Origin: Brasilonema sennae CENA114
GTDB taxonomy: Bacteria; Cyanobacteriota; Cyanobacteriia; Cyanobacteriales; Nostocaceae
NCBI RefSeq assembly: GCF_006968745.1
Contig: NZ_CP030118.1
Span: 2,864,654-2,928,653, forward strand
Length of the DNA: 64,000 nucleotides
Direction of reading: 5' to 3'
Part shown: positions 18,226 through 27,083 of the stretch, piece after piece
Layout of the letters: every line of letters starts with the position of its first letter
Position numbering within the stretch: position 1 is the first letter of the stretch
Position numbers and translations under genes: made by a program
Notes under the pieces: generated by a model
Told to the model about the DNA's origin: nothing
The model's database searches: none
Seen by the model: the letters and a program-made list of their open reading frames with translations, nothing else

Positions 18226-19110
18226 CTACTTACCCACCAATGGCAACAACAAAGTCACAAAATAATAAACCAAAGGAGCCGTGAAAATATAACTATCCGT
18301 ACGATCCAAGATACCTCCATGACCAGGAATTAACTGCCCTGAATCCTTTACCCCAGCATCACGCTTGAGCATAGATTCGGTCAAATCACCCAATAAACTA
18401 GCAATACCAATCAGCAAACCTAATGCGACACCAGTAAAAACGAACTTAGGCCAATTGAGATAATATGCTGTGACGACAGCGACGATAACACTGCCAGCAA
18501 TACCAAAAACCGCTCCTTCGACTGTTTTTTTCGGACTGATATTTGATAAAGGCGTTTTCCCAAAAAATTTCCCAAAAAAGTAAGCACCAATGTCAGCGGC
18601 CCAAATACACATAAATGTGAGTGCTGTTCCGGTCAGACCTTGGGGTAATGCGCTAAAATTTCCGTTGACTATATTTGTCCAAATTATGGACAGGTAATCA
18701 CTCACAGGTAGATTGCTGATAGTCGCACTGTCGAGCGATCGCAACCGCACCCAATAACTCGGCAGATACCCTGTGTAAAATAGTCCTAAAATGGAAGCGG
18801 CAATATCCGCTATTGTTGCCATTTTTGGCTGAAACAGCAGGTAAAAACAAATAAAAGTGCCAGCCAGTGGCATTACGGCATCAGCCAAGTTCCGATCTAA
18901 AGTGCAAATAATGAGCAAGACTTGACTGACAAACATGGTGGTTTTAGCAGTAGGAGCTATGCCTTTTGCTCGCACCAAATCAAAATATTCTAGTTGACCT
19001 AGAAAGACAATAACCGCAAATAAAAGAGTATAAGGCCATCCACCCAAAAGAGTGGCGCTCAAAGCAAGGGCTATTGCAACAATTCCACTAAAAATCCGAG
19101 ACCAGGGCAT
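18226..19110 (-). CDS. cdsA: Phosphatidate cytidylyltransferase CdsA
   Basis: CdsA makes CDP-diacylglycerol from phosphatidate and CTP in the cytoplasmic membrane. The protein of about 294 residues has around eight hydrophobic segments and the C-terminal signature, here SPKKTVEGAVFGIAGS and LLGDLTESMLKRDAGVKDSG followed by PGHGGILDRTDS. The start MPWSRIFSGIVAI at 19110 is preferred; the frame is open 21 codons further but that region is low-complexity repeat-like sequence. It follows cbiT by about 100 bases on the same strand and may be co-transcribed. Confidence 0.9.
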   Translation of the reverse strand: MPWSRIFSGIVAIALALSATLLGGWPYTLLFAVIVFLGQLEYFDLVRAKGIAPTAKTTMFVSQVLLIICTLDRNLADAVMPLAGTFICFYLLFQPKMATIADIAASILGLFYTGYLPSYWVRLRSLDSATISNLPVSDYLSIIWTNIVNGNFSALPQGLTGTALTFMCIWAADIGAYFFGKFFGKTPLSNISPKKTVEGAVFGIAGSVIVAVVTAYYLNWPKFVFTGVALGLLIGIASLLGDLTESMLKRDAGVKDSGQLIPGHGGILDRTDSYIFTAPLVYYFVTLLLPLVGK

Positions 19111-19213
19111 GGGCAAAAGAACGAAAAAGTCAAGAGTTAAAAAAGAAAAATGAAGATTGAAGAAATTTTGCATCTTCGTTTCTTCGTACTTCTTTGTTCG
19201 ATGATTCTGTTTT

Positions 19214-19828
19214 CTAGTCTAGTTTCTCACCACTGAGAATAAAAATGGGATTAACCGCAGTAAAAGTCGCAGAAGAACCTCGCGTTTCTAAACGGTTCAC
19301 AGCCGACTGGATGACTTCAACATTTCTCGCTTGCAGTTGGGCAAAGCTTTGAGAAATAGCATACAGACTTTCTAGATTAGCAGCTGTGGCGACAACTCGA
19401 CCTGAGGGTTGCAAGTAATGCCACGCTGCCTTCATAATTTCTTGAATGGAATGTCCTCCTTCAATACAAACACGATCAGGAGCAAGTTTTAAGTTATGTA
19501 AACACTCAGGAGCGCTCCCTTCAATGACTTCGACATTTTTTACCTCAAAGCGATCGCAATTGTGGCGGATCAAGTTGGCGACTTCTTCATCTCGTTCTAC
19601 AGCAAAGATCTGTCCTCTTGGGCACAGTAACCCCACTTCTATTGGAATCGTTCCTGTACCTGCACCAATATCCCATAACACAGTGTTGGGTAAAAGACGC
19701 AGTTGGGCAAGCAACAGCAGTCGAATTTCTCGCTTGCTGAGGGGAATTCCTGGCAAGCGTTCAAATAAATCATCTGGAATACCAGGAGTAATATAAGGCC
19801 AAAGTTGGCAGGGCATAGACATATTCAC
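19214..19828 (-). CDS. cbiT: Cobalt-precorrin C15-methyltransferase subunit CbiT
   Basis: This is a class I S-adenosylmethionine methyltransferase of 204 residues with the binding motif LWDIGAGTGTIPIEVGLLCP and the acidic AVERDEEVANLI strand end. It matches CbiT, which methylates and decarboxylates cobalt-precorrin in cobalamin synthesis; CERIEGGHS-like sequence (VCIEGGHSIQEIMKAAW) is typical. Two starts are possible, ATG 19828 and ATG 19816 (MPCQLWPYITPGIPDD); the second fits relatives better. The CbiE half is not fused and is not nearby. Confidence 0.87.
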   Translation of the reverse strand: MNMSMPCQLWPYITPGIPDDLFERLPGIPLSKREIRLLLLAQLRLLPNTVLWDIGAGTGTIPIEVGLLCPRGQIFAVERDEEVANLIRHNCDRFEVKNVEVIEGSAPECLHNLKLAPDRVCIEGGHSIQEIMKAAWHYLQPSGRVVATAANLESLYAISQSFAQLQARNVEVIQSAVNRLETRGSSATFTAVNPIFILSGEKLD

Positions 19829-19929
19829 CCATTCGCTTATTCAAAATTAAAAAAAAGATATGTATCTAGCTAGGTTAGGTAAATAGAATAAATAAAAAGG
19901 CTTTAAATTTATATCCATAAGTAATCGTA

Positions 19930-21456
19930 ATGAATGCTCAAGTATTAGGCGATCGCTACGAAGTACAGCAGCAATTAGGGAAAAAGACTGGGCGACGGAC
20001 GCTTTTAGCTCGTGATCTTCTGACAAACGAAATGGTGGTTGTCAAGTTACTGTCTTTTAGCAGTGACTTTGAGTGGGATGATCTCAAGCTGTTTGAGCGA
20101 GAAGCTGAAACTCTAAAGAAGATAGCACATCCGTGTATTCCTCGCTATTTAGACTATTTTGAGATAAATTCATCAAATATCAAAGGGTTTGCTCTCGTAC
20201 AAACTTATATACCAGCACAAACCTTAGAACAATACATCAAAGCTGGACGTACTTTTACAGAACCAGAAGTTAAACAGATAGCTAAAGCACTTTTAAAAAT
20301 TCTCATCTACTTACACGAGCAAAAACCTCCTACAATCCACCGAGATATTAAGCCTAGTAATATTTTGCTGACAAATCGCTCTGGCAATAGTGTCGGTGAA
20401 ATCTACTTGGTAGATTTTGGCTCAGTGCAGACTGTAGCCGCAGGTGAAGGCGGGACAATAACTGTAGTCGGAACTTATGGCTACATGCCACAAGAGCAAT
20501 TTGGTGGACGTACGGTTCCGGCATCTGATCTCTACAGCTTGGGTGCGACTTTAATTTACTTAGTCACGGGGATACAACCAGCAGATTTACCTCAAAAGGA
20601 CTTACGGATTCAATTTGAGCAAACGGCAATTCTGAGTCCTATTTTAACTGAGTGGTTACGCTGGATGAGCGAACCTAGTTTAGAACGACGGTTAAGTTCT
20701 GCGCGTGAAGCACTAGCAGCTTTAGAACATCCACTACTTTTACAACAACAGCACTCAGAAGAAATGCTCCTTACAGACAGGAAGAGAGGGAGTTGGTATT
20801 GGGATGGTCAACATTGGATTACTAAAGATCAAGAAGTTTCGCAAAAGCTTAACACCAAAAGTGAGTCTGGACGTCATAGTTTAACCATTCAAATGACGAA
20901 ACCAGCAGGAAGCAAAATCACACTCAAGCAAGATGAAAATTCTTTTGATCTTCTGATTCCACCAACTGGTTTTCAGCCGTCGATGACGTTCATGGTTTTG
21001 TTTGCTATTTCTTGGAATACTTTTATTCTTTTTTGGACAATCTGCGCCCTTGCAGCACCTTTTCCAATAAACATACCCTTTGCTTTATTCTCGCTTCCTT
21101 TTTGGGGTGCTGGTTTTCAGATGTTGTCTTCGATTTTATTTCCTTTGTGCAGAAGGACTCGACTTCGTTTAAATCGGGAAAAAATTGCCTTCGTCTGGGA
21201 TTTTTTTGGCTTGAAATTCAATCGTGTTGCTTCAGCACCAACACAGGATATCACTAAGTTAGTATACTCACCGAAGACCTTTCAAATAGATTCTCAGGGT
21301 AAGAGAGTTGACATTTTACCTCAGTTGATAATTTGGGCCGGAGTGCGTAAATATCAGCTTGGTGGTGGTCATGGTCCTATAAAATCTGAACCAGAAATTG
21401 AATGGCTTGCTCATGAATTAAGTGATTGGTTGGGTTTACCTTTGACGCAAGAATGA
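19930..21456 (+). CDS. Membrane-anchored serine/threonine protein kinase
   Basis: The 508-residue protein has an N-terminal kinase domain (about 8-270) with catalytic HRDIKPSN (His137), DFGS (Asp162) and the activation-segment motif GTYGYMPQEQFGGR. The glycine-rich loop is weak (LGKKTGRRTLLA), as often in cyanobacterial kinases. A linker with a WYWDGQHW stretch leads to two or three membrane helices (about 350-410) and a soluble C-terminal domain. The target is unknown. It stands alone, just after the divergent cbiT. Confidence 0.88.
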   Translation: MNAQVLGDRYEVQQQLGKKTGRRTLLARDLLTNEMVVVKLLSFSSDFEWDDLKLFEREAETLKKIAHPCIPRYLDYFEINSSNIKGFALVQTYIPAQTLEQYIKAGRTFTEPEVKQIAKALLKILIYLHEQKPPTIHRDIKPSNILLTNRSGNSVGEIYLVDFGSVQTVAAGEGGTITVVGTYGYMPQEQFGGRTVPASDLYSLGATLIYLVTGIQPADLPQKDLRIQFEQTAILSPILTEWLRWMSEPSLERRLSSAREALAALEHPLLLQQQHSEEMLLTDRKRGSWYWDGQHWITKDQEVSQKLNTKSESGRHSLTIQMTKPAGSKITLKQDENSFDLLIPPTGFQPSMTFMVLFAISWNTFILFWTICALAAPFPINIPFALFSLPFWGAGFQMLSSILFPLCRRTRLRLNREKIAFVWDFFGLKFNRVASAPTQDITKLVYSPKTFQIDSQGKRVDILPQLIIWAGVRKYQLGGGHGPIKSEPEIEWLAHELSDWLGLPLTQE

Positions 21457-21755
21457 AAATAGTACGAAGTGAGGCAGATCAGGAGTAGATCACAAGCTTC
21501 GTACAGTTAATCTTAAACGTTAAGAGTTAAGTGTTCGGGTATTCCCTGTTCCCTATTCCCTGCAATGCATTGCGCCGCCCTGAGCACTTCGATAAACTCA
21601 GTGTAAAACTTGTCGTAAGCGCAAGCGCACGCCGTGCCGCAGGCTCAGGACTCAGGGAGCGTGGTCGTTGTGTTCCCTAGCTCAACCAGTTCGCTCATAA
21701 ACCAAACCAAATTCCTATACTTATGCATTAAATTTTTAAAAAATATAACGTTTAA
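21457..21755. repeat. Repeat-rich spacer upstream of the phytochrome gene
   Basis: It contains GTTAAGAGTTAAGTG and TTCCCTGTTCCCTATTCCCT heptads (about 21515-21560) and GC-rich dispersed-repeat words (GCGCAAGCGCACGCCGTGCC). The sequence turns AT-rich after 21715, probably the promoter. No gene is visible. Confidence 0.55.
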
Positions 21756-21800
21756 TTGCGGTATCGTAAAAAAATAAGTTTGGTTCTCGTGAGTCAAGCT

Positions 21801-24080
21801 ATGAGCCACTCTGATATTACCCCTACCCAAGCTACTAACCTGATTCACCACGAACCAATTTACCTGCCTACTTCAATTCAGCCTCATGGCGTACTGCTGG
21901 GGCTTAGTTCTCAGCTCGAAATTGGATGGCTGAGCAATAATACTCAAGATTTCTTAGGTAAACAGCCACGCGAATTACTCAATCAACCCCTCAGCACTCT
22001 GCTTAATGCAGAACAAGTCAAAGCTATTGAGCAGTTTTGCCAACACCAGGAAAGTAGCGTTTATTCTTTCAAGCTGTCTATCCAAACTTCAAAGGGTGAG
22101 CAATATTTTGATGCGATCGCTCATCGTACGCAAAGTACTGTGATTCTTGAGCTAGAACCAACTGATTCTATCAACCAGATCAGCTTTTTGAACTTCCATG
22201 CCTTGGTGCAAGAGGCGATCGCCAAAATGCGAACGACATCGAACCTCACAGATTTTTTGCATCTGGTTGTATCCGAAGTGCAAAAAGTCACAAAATTTGA
22301 TCGGGTCATGGTCTACCAATTCGATCAAATGGGAGCAGGTTCCGTAGTTGCCGAAGTTAAACGTTCGGATTTATCACCTTATTTGGGACTACACTATCCA
22401 GCTACAGATATCCCCCAGCAAGCTAGGGAGTTGTATCAGCGCTGTCTGCTTCGATTCATTCCTGATATGAATGCTCAACCTGTCGAGCTTCTGGCAGTTG
22501 AAAATCCCGAAACGCATTCTACACCTGTTGATTTAAACTTGTCTGTACTTCGGAGTACTCATCCTTGCTGTGTTGAATATCATCAAAACATGGGTGTAAC
22601 AGCTATCCTGGTGATAGCGCTTATTAAGGAACAAAAACTTTGGGGACTCATTTCTTGCCATCATCAAGCACCAAAGCATATTCCTTACGAAGTGCGGAAA
22701 ATGTGCGAATTTTTAGGACAGATTGTGTCCTTAGAATTAGAACACAAAGTCAATCAGTCTGAATTAGACTATAAAATCAAGCTTCAATCGCTACAGGCAG
22801 ATTTCATAGAGTCCATATCTAAAGCAGATAACTTTAGAGAAGCGCTTATTTACCCTGAGCCTCGCTTACTGGATATTGTCAATGCTCAAGGAGCTGCAGT
22901 TTGTTTAGATAATGACATTACGCTTGTAGGTGCAACACCAACAATTGAGGAAGTTCGCGCCCTTATTGAATGGGTAGACACCCAGATCACTGACAATCTC
23001 TTTTCCACGGATTCTCTGCCCAAGCTTTATCCAGAGGCTGTTGCTTTTAAAGATACTGCAAGTGGTTTGCTAGTGTTGCGAATTTCTAAACTTCGGCGCT
23101 ATTACATCCTTTGGTTTCGTCCTGAAGTTATCCAAACGGTAAACTGGGCAGGTCAACCTAATGAACCAATTCAGGTTAATCCTGATGGTAGCTTTACCCT
23201 TTGTCCGCGAGTATCCTTTGAACTGTGGCAAGAAACGGTTCGATTGACTTCGTTCTGTTGGAAATCGTGTGAAGTTGAGAGTGCGATCGCTCTTAGAAAT
23301 GCAATTGTGGGCATTGTACTTTCTAAGGCAGATGAGTTAGCCAAAATCAATCAAGACTTAGAGCGCAGCAACCGCGATCTCGCTTCTTTTGCCTTCGCCG
23401 CTTCTCATGATTTAAAGGAACCTTTGCGGGGCATTTACAACTACTCAAATGTCTTGCTGGAAGATTACGCTCAACTACTGGATGAGGATGGAATGGAGTA
23501 CCTAAACACCGTGGTATCCTTGTCCGTACGCATGGAAACTCTGATTAATTCACTTCTGAGACTTTCTCTGTTGGGGCAAGGTCAACTGAACCTACAAGCA
23601 ACTGACCTCAACAACTTGCTTTGTCAAGTAATTGATGTTGTACGTGCTAGCCGAACACCCGCTCAGTTAGATATTCGCATCCCTAGACTAATGCCCACGA
23701 TTCAATGTGAGCCAGTTCTCGTTAGCGAAGTCTTTAGTAACTTGATTATTAATGCGTTTAAATACAATGATAAGCAAGACAAATGGGTTGAAATTGGTTA
23801 TTTGGATATTCATCAGCAACCAGAAAAGAGATTGCAACAACTGCAACCGCAAACTTCAGCACCTTATGTCTTTTATGTACAGGATAACGGTATCGGTATT
23901 CCAGAACATCACTACCAAACTATTTTCCGACTCTTTAAGCGGCTCCACTCTCAAGAAAAGTATGGTGGAGGTACAGGTGCGGGGTTAGCTATTTCTAAGA
24001 AGATTGTTGAGCGTCACGGTGGTCTTATCTGGGTTGAATCGTGTGTTGGTATTGGTTCAGCCTTATACTTTACGCTATAA
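21801..24080 (+). CDS. cphA: Cph1-type phytochrome histidine kinase
   Basis: The protein of 759 residues has knotted PAS (IYLPTSIQPHG), GAF (with YPATDIP), PHY (PRVSFELWQETV), a HisKA phospho-acceptor (AASHDLKEPLR) and an HATPase domain (NLIINAFKYND, DNGIGIP, GGGTGAGLAIS). The position of the biliverdin-binding N-terminal Cys of bacteriophytochromes is Ile here. Cys256 in the GAF domain aligns with the phycocyanobilin Cys of Synechocystis Cph1, so a phycocyanobilin-type chromophore is likely. Oddly, the His that follows that Cys in the family is Cys257. I chose ATG 21801; a longer frame starts at 21756. An Rcp-type regulator follows 57 bases downstream. Confidence 0.9.
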   Translation: MSHSDITPTQATNLIHHEPIYLPTSIQPHGVLLGLSSQLEIGWLSNNTQDFLGKQPRELLNQPLSTLLNAEQVKAIEQFCQHQESSVYSFKLSIQTSKGEQYFDAIAHRTQSTVILELEPTDSINQISFLNFHALVQEAIAKMRTTSNLTDFLHLVVSEVQKVTKFDRVMVYQFDQMGAGSVVAEVKRSDLSPYLGLHYPATDIPQQARELYQRCLLRFIPDMNAQPVELLAVENPETHSTPVDLNLSVLRSTHPCCVEYHQNMGVTAILVIALIKEQKLWGLISCHHQAPKHIPYEVRKMCEFLGQIVSLELEHKVNQSELDYKIKLQSLQADFIESISKADNFREALIYPEPRLLDIVNAQGAAVCLDNDITLVGATPTIEEVRALIEWVDTQITDNLFSTDSLPKLYPEAVAFKDTASGLLVLRISKLRRYYILWFRPEVIQTVNWAGQPNEPIQVNPDGSFTLCPRVSFELWQETVRLTSFCWKSCEVESAIALRNAIVGIVLSKADELAKINQDLERSNRDLASFAFAASHDLKEPLRGIYNYSNVLLEDYAQLLDEDGMEYLNTVVSLSVRMETLINSLLRLSLLGQGQLNLQATDLNNLLCQVIDVVRASRTPAQLDIRIPRLMPTIQCEPVLVSEVFSNLIINAFKYNDKQDKWVEIGYLDIHQQPEKRLQQLQPQTSAPYVFYVQDNGIGIPEHHYQTIFRLFKRLHSQEKYGGGTGAGLAISKKIVERHGGLIWVESCVGIGSALYFTL

Positions 24081-24137
24081 TAGCTGAAAATAACATTACA
24101 AAATATTTCTTTTTAATACGATTTGTAAAGAAAACCA

Positions 24138-24587
24138 ATGATCACAAAACTCAATGAACCACTGCTGGTTGTTGAGGACAGCAATGAGGATTTTAGGATG
24201 CTACAACGCCTAATGCGGCGAATGGCTGTCTCAAACCCCATATATCGCTGTACGAATGGGGATGAGGTTTTAGAGTTTCTCTATAAAGAAGGGAATTATC
24301 AAGACCCTGACTTAGCACCAAGACCTTGTGTTATCTTGCTTGACCTCAATTTGCCAGGGATAGATGGTCGTGACATCTTAGAACGGCTGAAGCAAGATAA
24401 CAGCTTTAGGGAAATCCCCATTATTGTTTTCACCACATCATCTAATCCAAAAGATATCGAACTTTGCTACCAAAAAGGTGCAAACGGCTATCTCATCAAG
24501 CCAATGGATACTCAAGAACTGCAAAAGACAGTCCAGGCATTTGTAGGTTACTGGTTGGAGGTAAATACTCGCCCAAGTGTGGGTTAA
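24138..24587 (+). CDS. rcpA: Rcp1-type response regulator of the phytochrome
   Basis: This is a single receiver domain of 149 residues with acidic pocket VVEDSNED, phospho-acceptor LLDLNLPGIDG, TTSS and the conserved Lys in LIKPMD. The insertion EGNYQDPDLAPRPCVILLDL is typical of the Rcp1 family. It has no output domain. Its place directly downstream of the phytochrome kinase shows that it receives the light-dependent phosphoryl signal, as Rcp1 does from Cph1. The two genes are probably one operon. Confidence 0.92.
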   Translation: MITKLNEPLLVVEDSNEDFRMLQRLMRRMAVSNPIYRCTNGDEVLEFLYKEGNYQDPDLAPRPCVILLDLNLPGIDGRDILERLKQDNSFREIPIIVFTTSSNPKDIELCYQKGANGYLIKPMDTQELQKTVQAFVGYWLEVNTRPSVG

Positions 24588-24615
24588 TAGCACAGATCTT
24601 ATACTAAATATGCTG

Positions 24616-25335
24616 TCATTTGTGGTAATAAGTGAGACTAGCGAGAGTGGCAACCAACTCCACCGGATCAAACGGTTGGGCTAAATGAACTTGAAACCCC
24701 TCTTTAATAACTCGTGAACCCTCCAAATTATTATTGGTTAGCGCTATAGCCGGAATTTTTACGCCTTGCTGGTCTGAAAGATTTCTTACCTGACGAATCA
24801 GAGTATAACTGTCTTCGCCTAATGCTCCAATATCAACGACTAGCGCTTGTGGTGGATCTTGAAGCAATTCGAGTGCTGCATTAGCTGATGTAACTGCAAT
24901 TACGTGGACATTACGTTCTTCAAGCACTGTGCGTAGGCGATAGCGCACCTCAGCCTCAGCCGCCACGACTAATATTCGTAAGCCTTTTAGCCGGAGATAG
25001 CCGAACTCGTACTCTGATCTATGGCTCTTACCCCAGTCACACATCAATTCTGTGATTGGTCGAATCGTCTCACCGTATGGTGTGAGCGAGTATTCAACGC
25101 GAGGCGGAGTCTCAGGGTAAGTTTCTCGACGAATCAGCCCATCTCGTTCCAGTTCACGTAACTGTTGCGTCAAAACCTTTTGAGTAATTCCAGGAATCAA
25201 AAGTTTCAATTCTCCAAACCGCTTTGCATCTCGTCTTAGCCACCACAAGATGACACACTTCCATTTGCCGCCAATCACCTCAAGGGTTACTTGGACAGGG
25301 CAAGTATATTCTGTTCCCAACTGTGATGCTCTCAT
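24616..25335 (-). CDS. HxlR-type regulator fused to a degenerate receiver domain
   Basis: Residues 1-110 form an HxlR winged helix (CPVQVTLEVIGGKWKCVILW, then RFGELKLLIPGITQKVLTQQ). Residues 118-239 form a receiver-like fold (LRILVVAAEAEVRYRLRTVL, ALVVDIGALGEDSYTLIRQV, then AIALTNN). The aspartate of VVD is kept, but the acidic pocket is AAE and the conserved Lys is replaced (HLAQPFD), so phosphorylation is doubtful. HxlR proteins are normally about 110 residues. It is divergent from a SnoaL/SDR pair and probably represses it, perhaps in response to electrophiles or redox state (inference). It ends 28 bases from the convergent rcpA. Confidence 0.85.
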   Translation of the reverse strand: MRASQLGTEYTCPVQVTLEVIGGKWKCVILWWLRRDAKRFGELKLLIPGITQKVLTQQLRELERDGLIRRETYPETPPRVEYSLTPYGETIRPITELMCDWGKSHRSEYEFGYLRLKGLRILVVAAEAEVRYRLRTVLEERNVHVIAVTSANAALELLQDPPQALVVDIGALGEDSYTLIRQVRNLSDQQGVKIPAIALTNNNLEGSRVIKEGFQVHLAQPFDPVELVATLASLTYYHK

Positions 25336-25461
25336 AACAACTTCATTAGTATCTATTTGGTAACTATTGATTGCTTATGGTATCTCTTACCAAGATGGAT
25401 TCATAGATGACAATGATTACTTGTGCACAGGCTGAACAACCGAAAATATTACGAGGAAATA

Positions 25462-25920
25462 ATGACTGAAGAACTACAAAACATTGAAGTTGCGAAGCGA
25501 TTCATCAATCAAGGTATCGCCAAGGCTAATATGAAGGTGTTTGATGATATTTTAGATCCGAACATCACAGTCACAACAGGATTAAGTCCCGCCGCATCCA
25601 TCCAAGGGATAGAGAACTATAAGCAAATCTTCTCCTCATTTGCTGACGCTTGGCCAGTAAAGCACTTTGTCATTGACGATATCTTTGGTGTCAATGACAA
25701 AGTTGTGGTGCGGTTTACCGCAACCAGTGTTTTCAAGAAAGACTATTACGATGTAAAAGCAACCAATCAAATAGTACCGCTGAAGGAGGTTCACATACTT
25801 ACTTTCAGAAACGGAAAGATTGTTGAAAATATCGTTAGTGCTACAAACTTTCCATTTGAATACATTATGTACCCAGTTTTAAAGGATGCTGTGATTGGAA
25901 ATCTTGAGATAGATATCTGA
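25462..25920 (+). CDS. SnoaL-like (NTF2-fold) polyketide-cyclase/ester-cyclase family protein
   Basis: The 152-residue protein has the SnoaL/NTF2-like pattern: helical AKRFINQGIAKANMKVFDDI, then PAASIQGIENYKQIFSSFAD, VVVRFTATSVF and a closing EVHILTFRNGKIVE strand pair. Such proteins bind small hydrophobic ligands; the reaction is unknown. ATG 25462 has an upstream ACGAGGAA site at good spacing, so it is preferred over the upstream frame extension. It precedes an SDR gene by 64 bases and is divergent from the HxlR-receiver gene. Confidence 0.8.
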   Translation: MTEELQNIEVAKRFINQGIAKANMKVFDDILDPNITVTTGLSPAASIQGIENYKQIFSSFADAWPVKHFVIDDIFGVNDKVVVRFTATSVFKKDYYDVKATNQIVPLKEVHILTFRNGKIVENIVSATNFPFEYIMYPVLKDAVIGNLEIDI

Positions 25921-25984
25921 TGCAGCTTGGAAAAGTTCTGGGCAAAGAAATACGTTAACGAAACAGTGAAATAACAGGAGAATT

Positions 25985-26701
25985 ATGGACTTACAAAATA
26001 AAGTTGCCATCATCACCGGAGCAAGCAGTGGTATCGGTGAAGCTACTGCTCGTGAATTGGATGCTGCCGGAATGAATCTCGTCCTCACCGCTAGAAGTGA
26101 AGACAAACTCAACAAGTTAGCTGCTAGCCTCACTCATGCTACGTTTGTTGCTGGTGAGGTGAGCGATCCAGAATTACCCAAACGTTTATTAGAAGAGGCA
26201 CTTAGCTCATTTGGTCGAGCAGATGCCCTTGTTAACAATGCTGGGGTGATGGTCGTTGGAACAGTTGAAACCGTTGATATTGAAGCACTTTGCCAGATGG
26301 TACGCATCAATGTTGAAGCAGCTTTTCGCATGGCTTATGTTTTTGCAAGGCACTTCAAACAACATGGGAATGGATTTATTGTCAACTTGTCCAGCATTTC
26401 AGGGACGACGAACTACCCCACAATGGCAGCTTACTGCGGTAGTAAACATGCCATAGAATCCTTTACCGATTGCTTGCGGTTAGAGTTGGCGGGTTCTGGG
26501 GTTGGTGTTGGCTGTGTTGAACCGGGCAAGGTAGCGACGAACCTTTACCAAAACTGGAGTGAAGAGGAAAAGCAAATGGTTGCGATCGAACAACCGCTTG
26601 TCGCAGAGGATATCGCCAGAGGAATTCGATTCCTGCTACAGCAACCCAGCAACGTAAATATTGGTCGCCTGCTGATCACACCAGCGAATCAGTCGGCATA
26701 A
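25985..26701 (+). CDS. Short-chain dehydrogenase/reductase
   Basis: This is a classical SDR of 238 residues: cofactor motif TGASSGIGEA (residues 11-20), NNAGV, catalytic Ser in NLSSISG and the YCGSK catalytic pair. The first strand is followed by TARSE, which suggests NADP preference (inference). The start has a strong AGGAGA site. With the SnoaL-like gene it forms a two-gene unit divergent from an HxlR-type regulator, a common arrangement for detoxifying or secondary-metabolic reductases. The substrate is unknown. Confidence 0.9.
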   Translation: MDLQNKVAIITGASSGIGEATARELDAAGMNLVLTARSEDKLNKLAASLTHATFVAGEVSDPELPKRLLEEALSSFGRADALVNNAGVMVVGTVETVDIEALCQMVRINVEAAFRMAYVFARHFKQHGNGFIVNLSSISGTTNYPTMAAYCGSKHAIESFTDCLRLELAGSGVGVGCVEPGKVATNLYQNWSEEEKQMVAIEQPLVAEDIARGIRFLLQQPSNVNIGRLLITPANQSA

Positions 26702-27083
26702 CTCATACAAGTAATTTGTACTGCTTGACGCTGGATCACTGAAGAATGCACGCTTTATTGAACCAGCAATGATGCTCTTGGTACAACTGGCTTATGCTCA
26801 GAACATGGGTGGAGAGATTGGCTTGAAGTTGCTGCGGCGTTAACGTGTTTGATTTTTGTGAAAGTGCCTGCGCGTAGTGCATAAATCTATTGGTTCAGAT
26901 TCCTGACTTGGAGCCAGAAGTCGGGAATCTTGTTGTTCACGTCAGCTTGTAGGGCTTATGATTGAAAGTCGCTATAGCAAAAAATAAGTTACCTTAGAGA
27001 TCAAGATACAAGTATTATTTTTCAACAAAGTTAGAAGAAGTCTTAACACACAACAGACAAGGCACAAAAATTATTAATTTCCC
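26702..27083. other. Spacer between SDR and map, with a possible gene fragment
   Basis: A 41-codon open stretch (26721-26843, plus strand) reads LLDAGSLKNARFIEPAMMLL and ends LKLLRR before a stop. It has no convincing start and may be the tail of a lost gene I do not recognise. A hairpin follows at 26897-26930. The last 100 bases are AT-rich and probably carry the map promoter. Confidence 0.4.
26897..26930 (+). terminator. Hairpin, possible terminator
   Basis: Arms AGATTCCTGACTT (26897-26909) and AAGTCGGGAATCT (26918-26930) pair with one wobble around an 8-base loop and are followed by TGTTGTTC. The T tract is interrupted, so terminator strength is uncertain. Confidence 0.5.
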
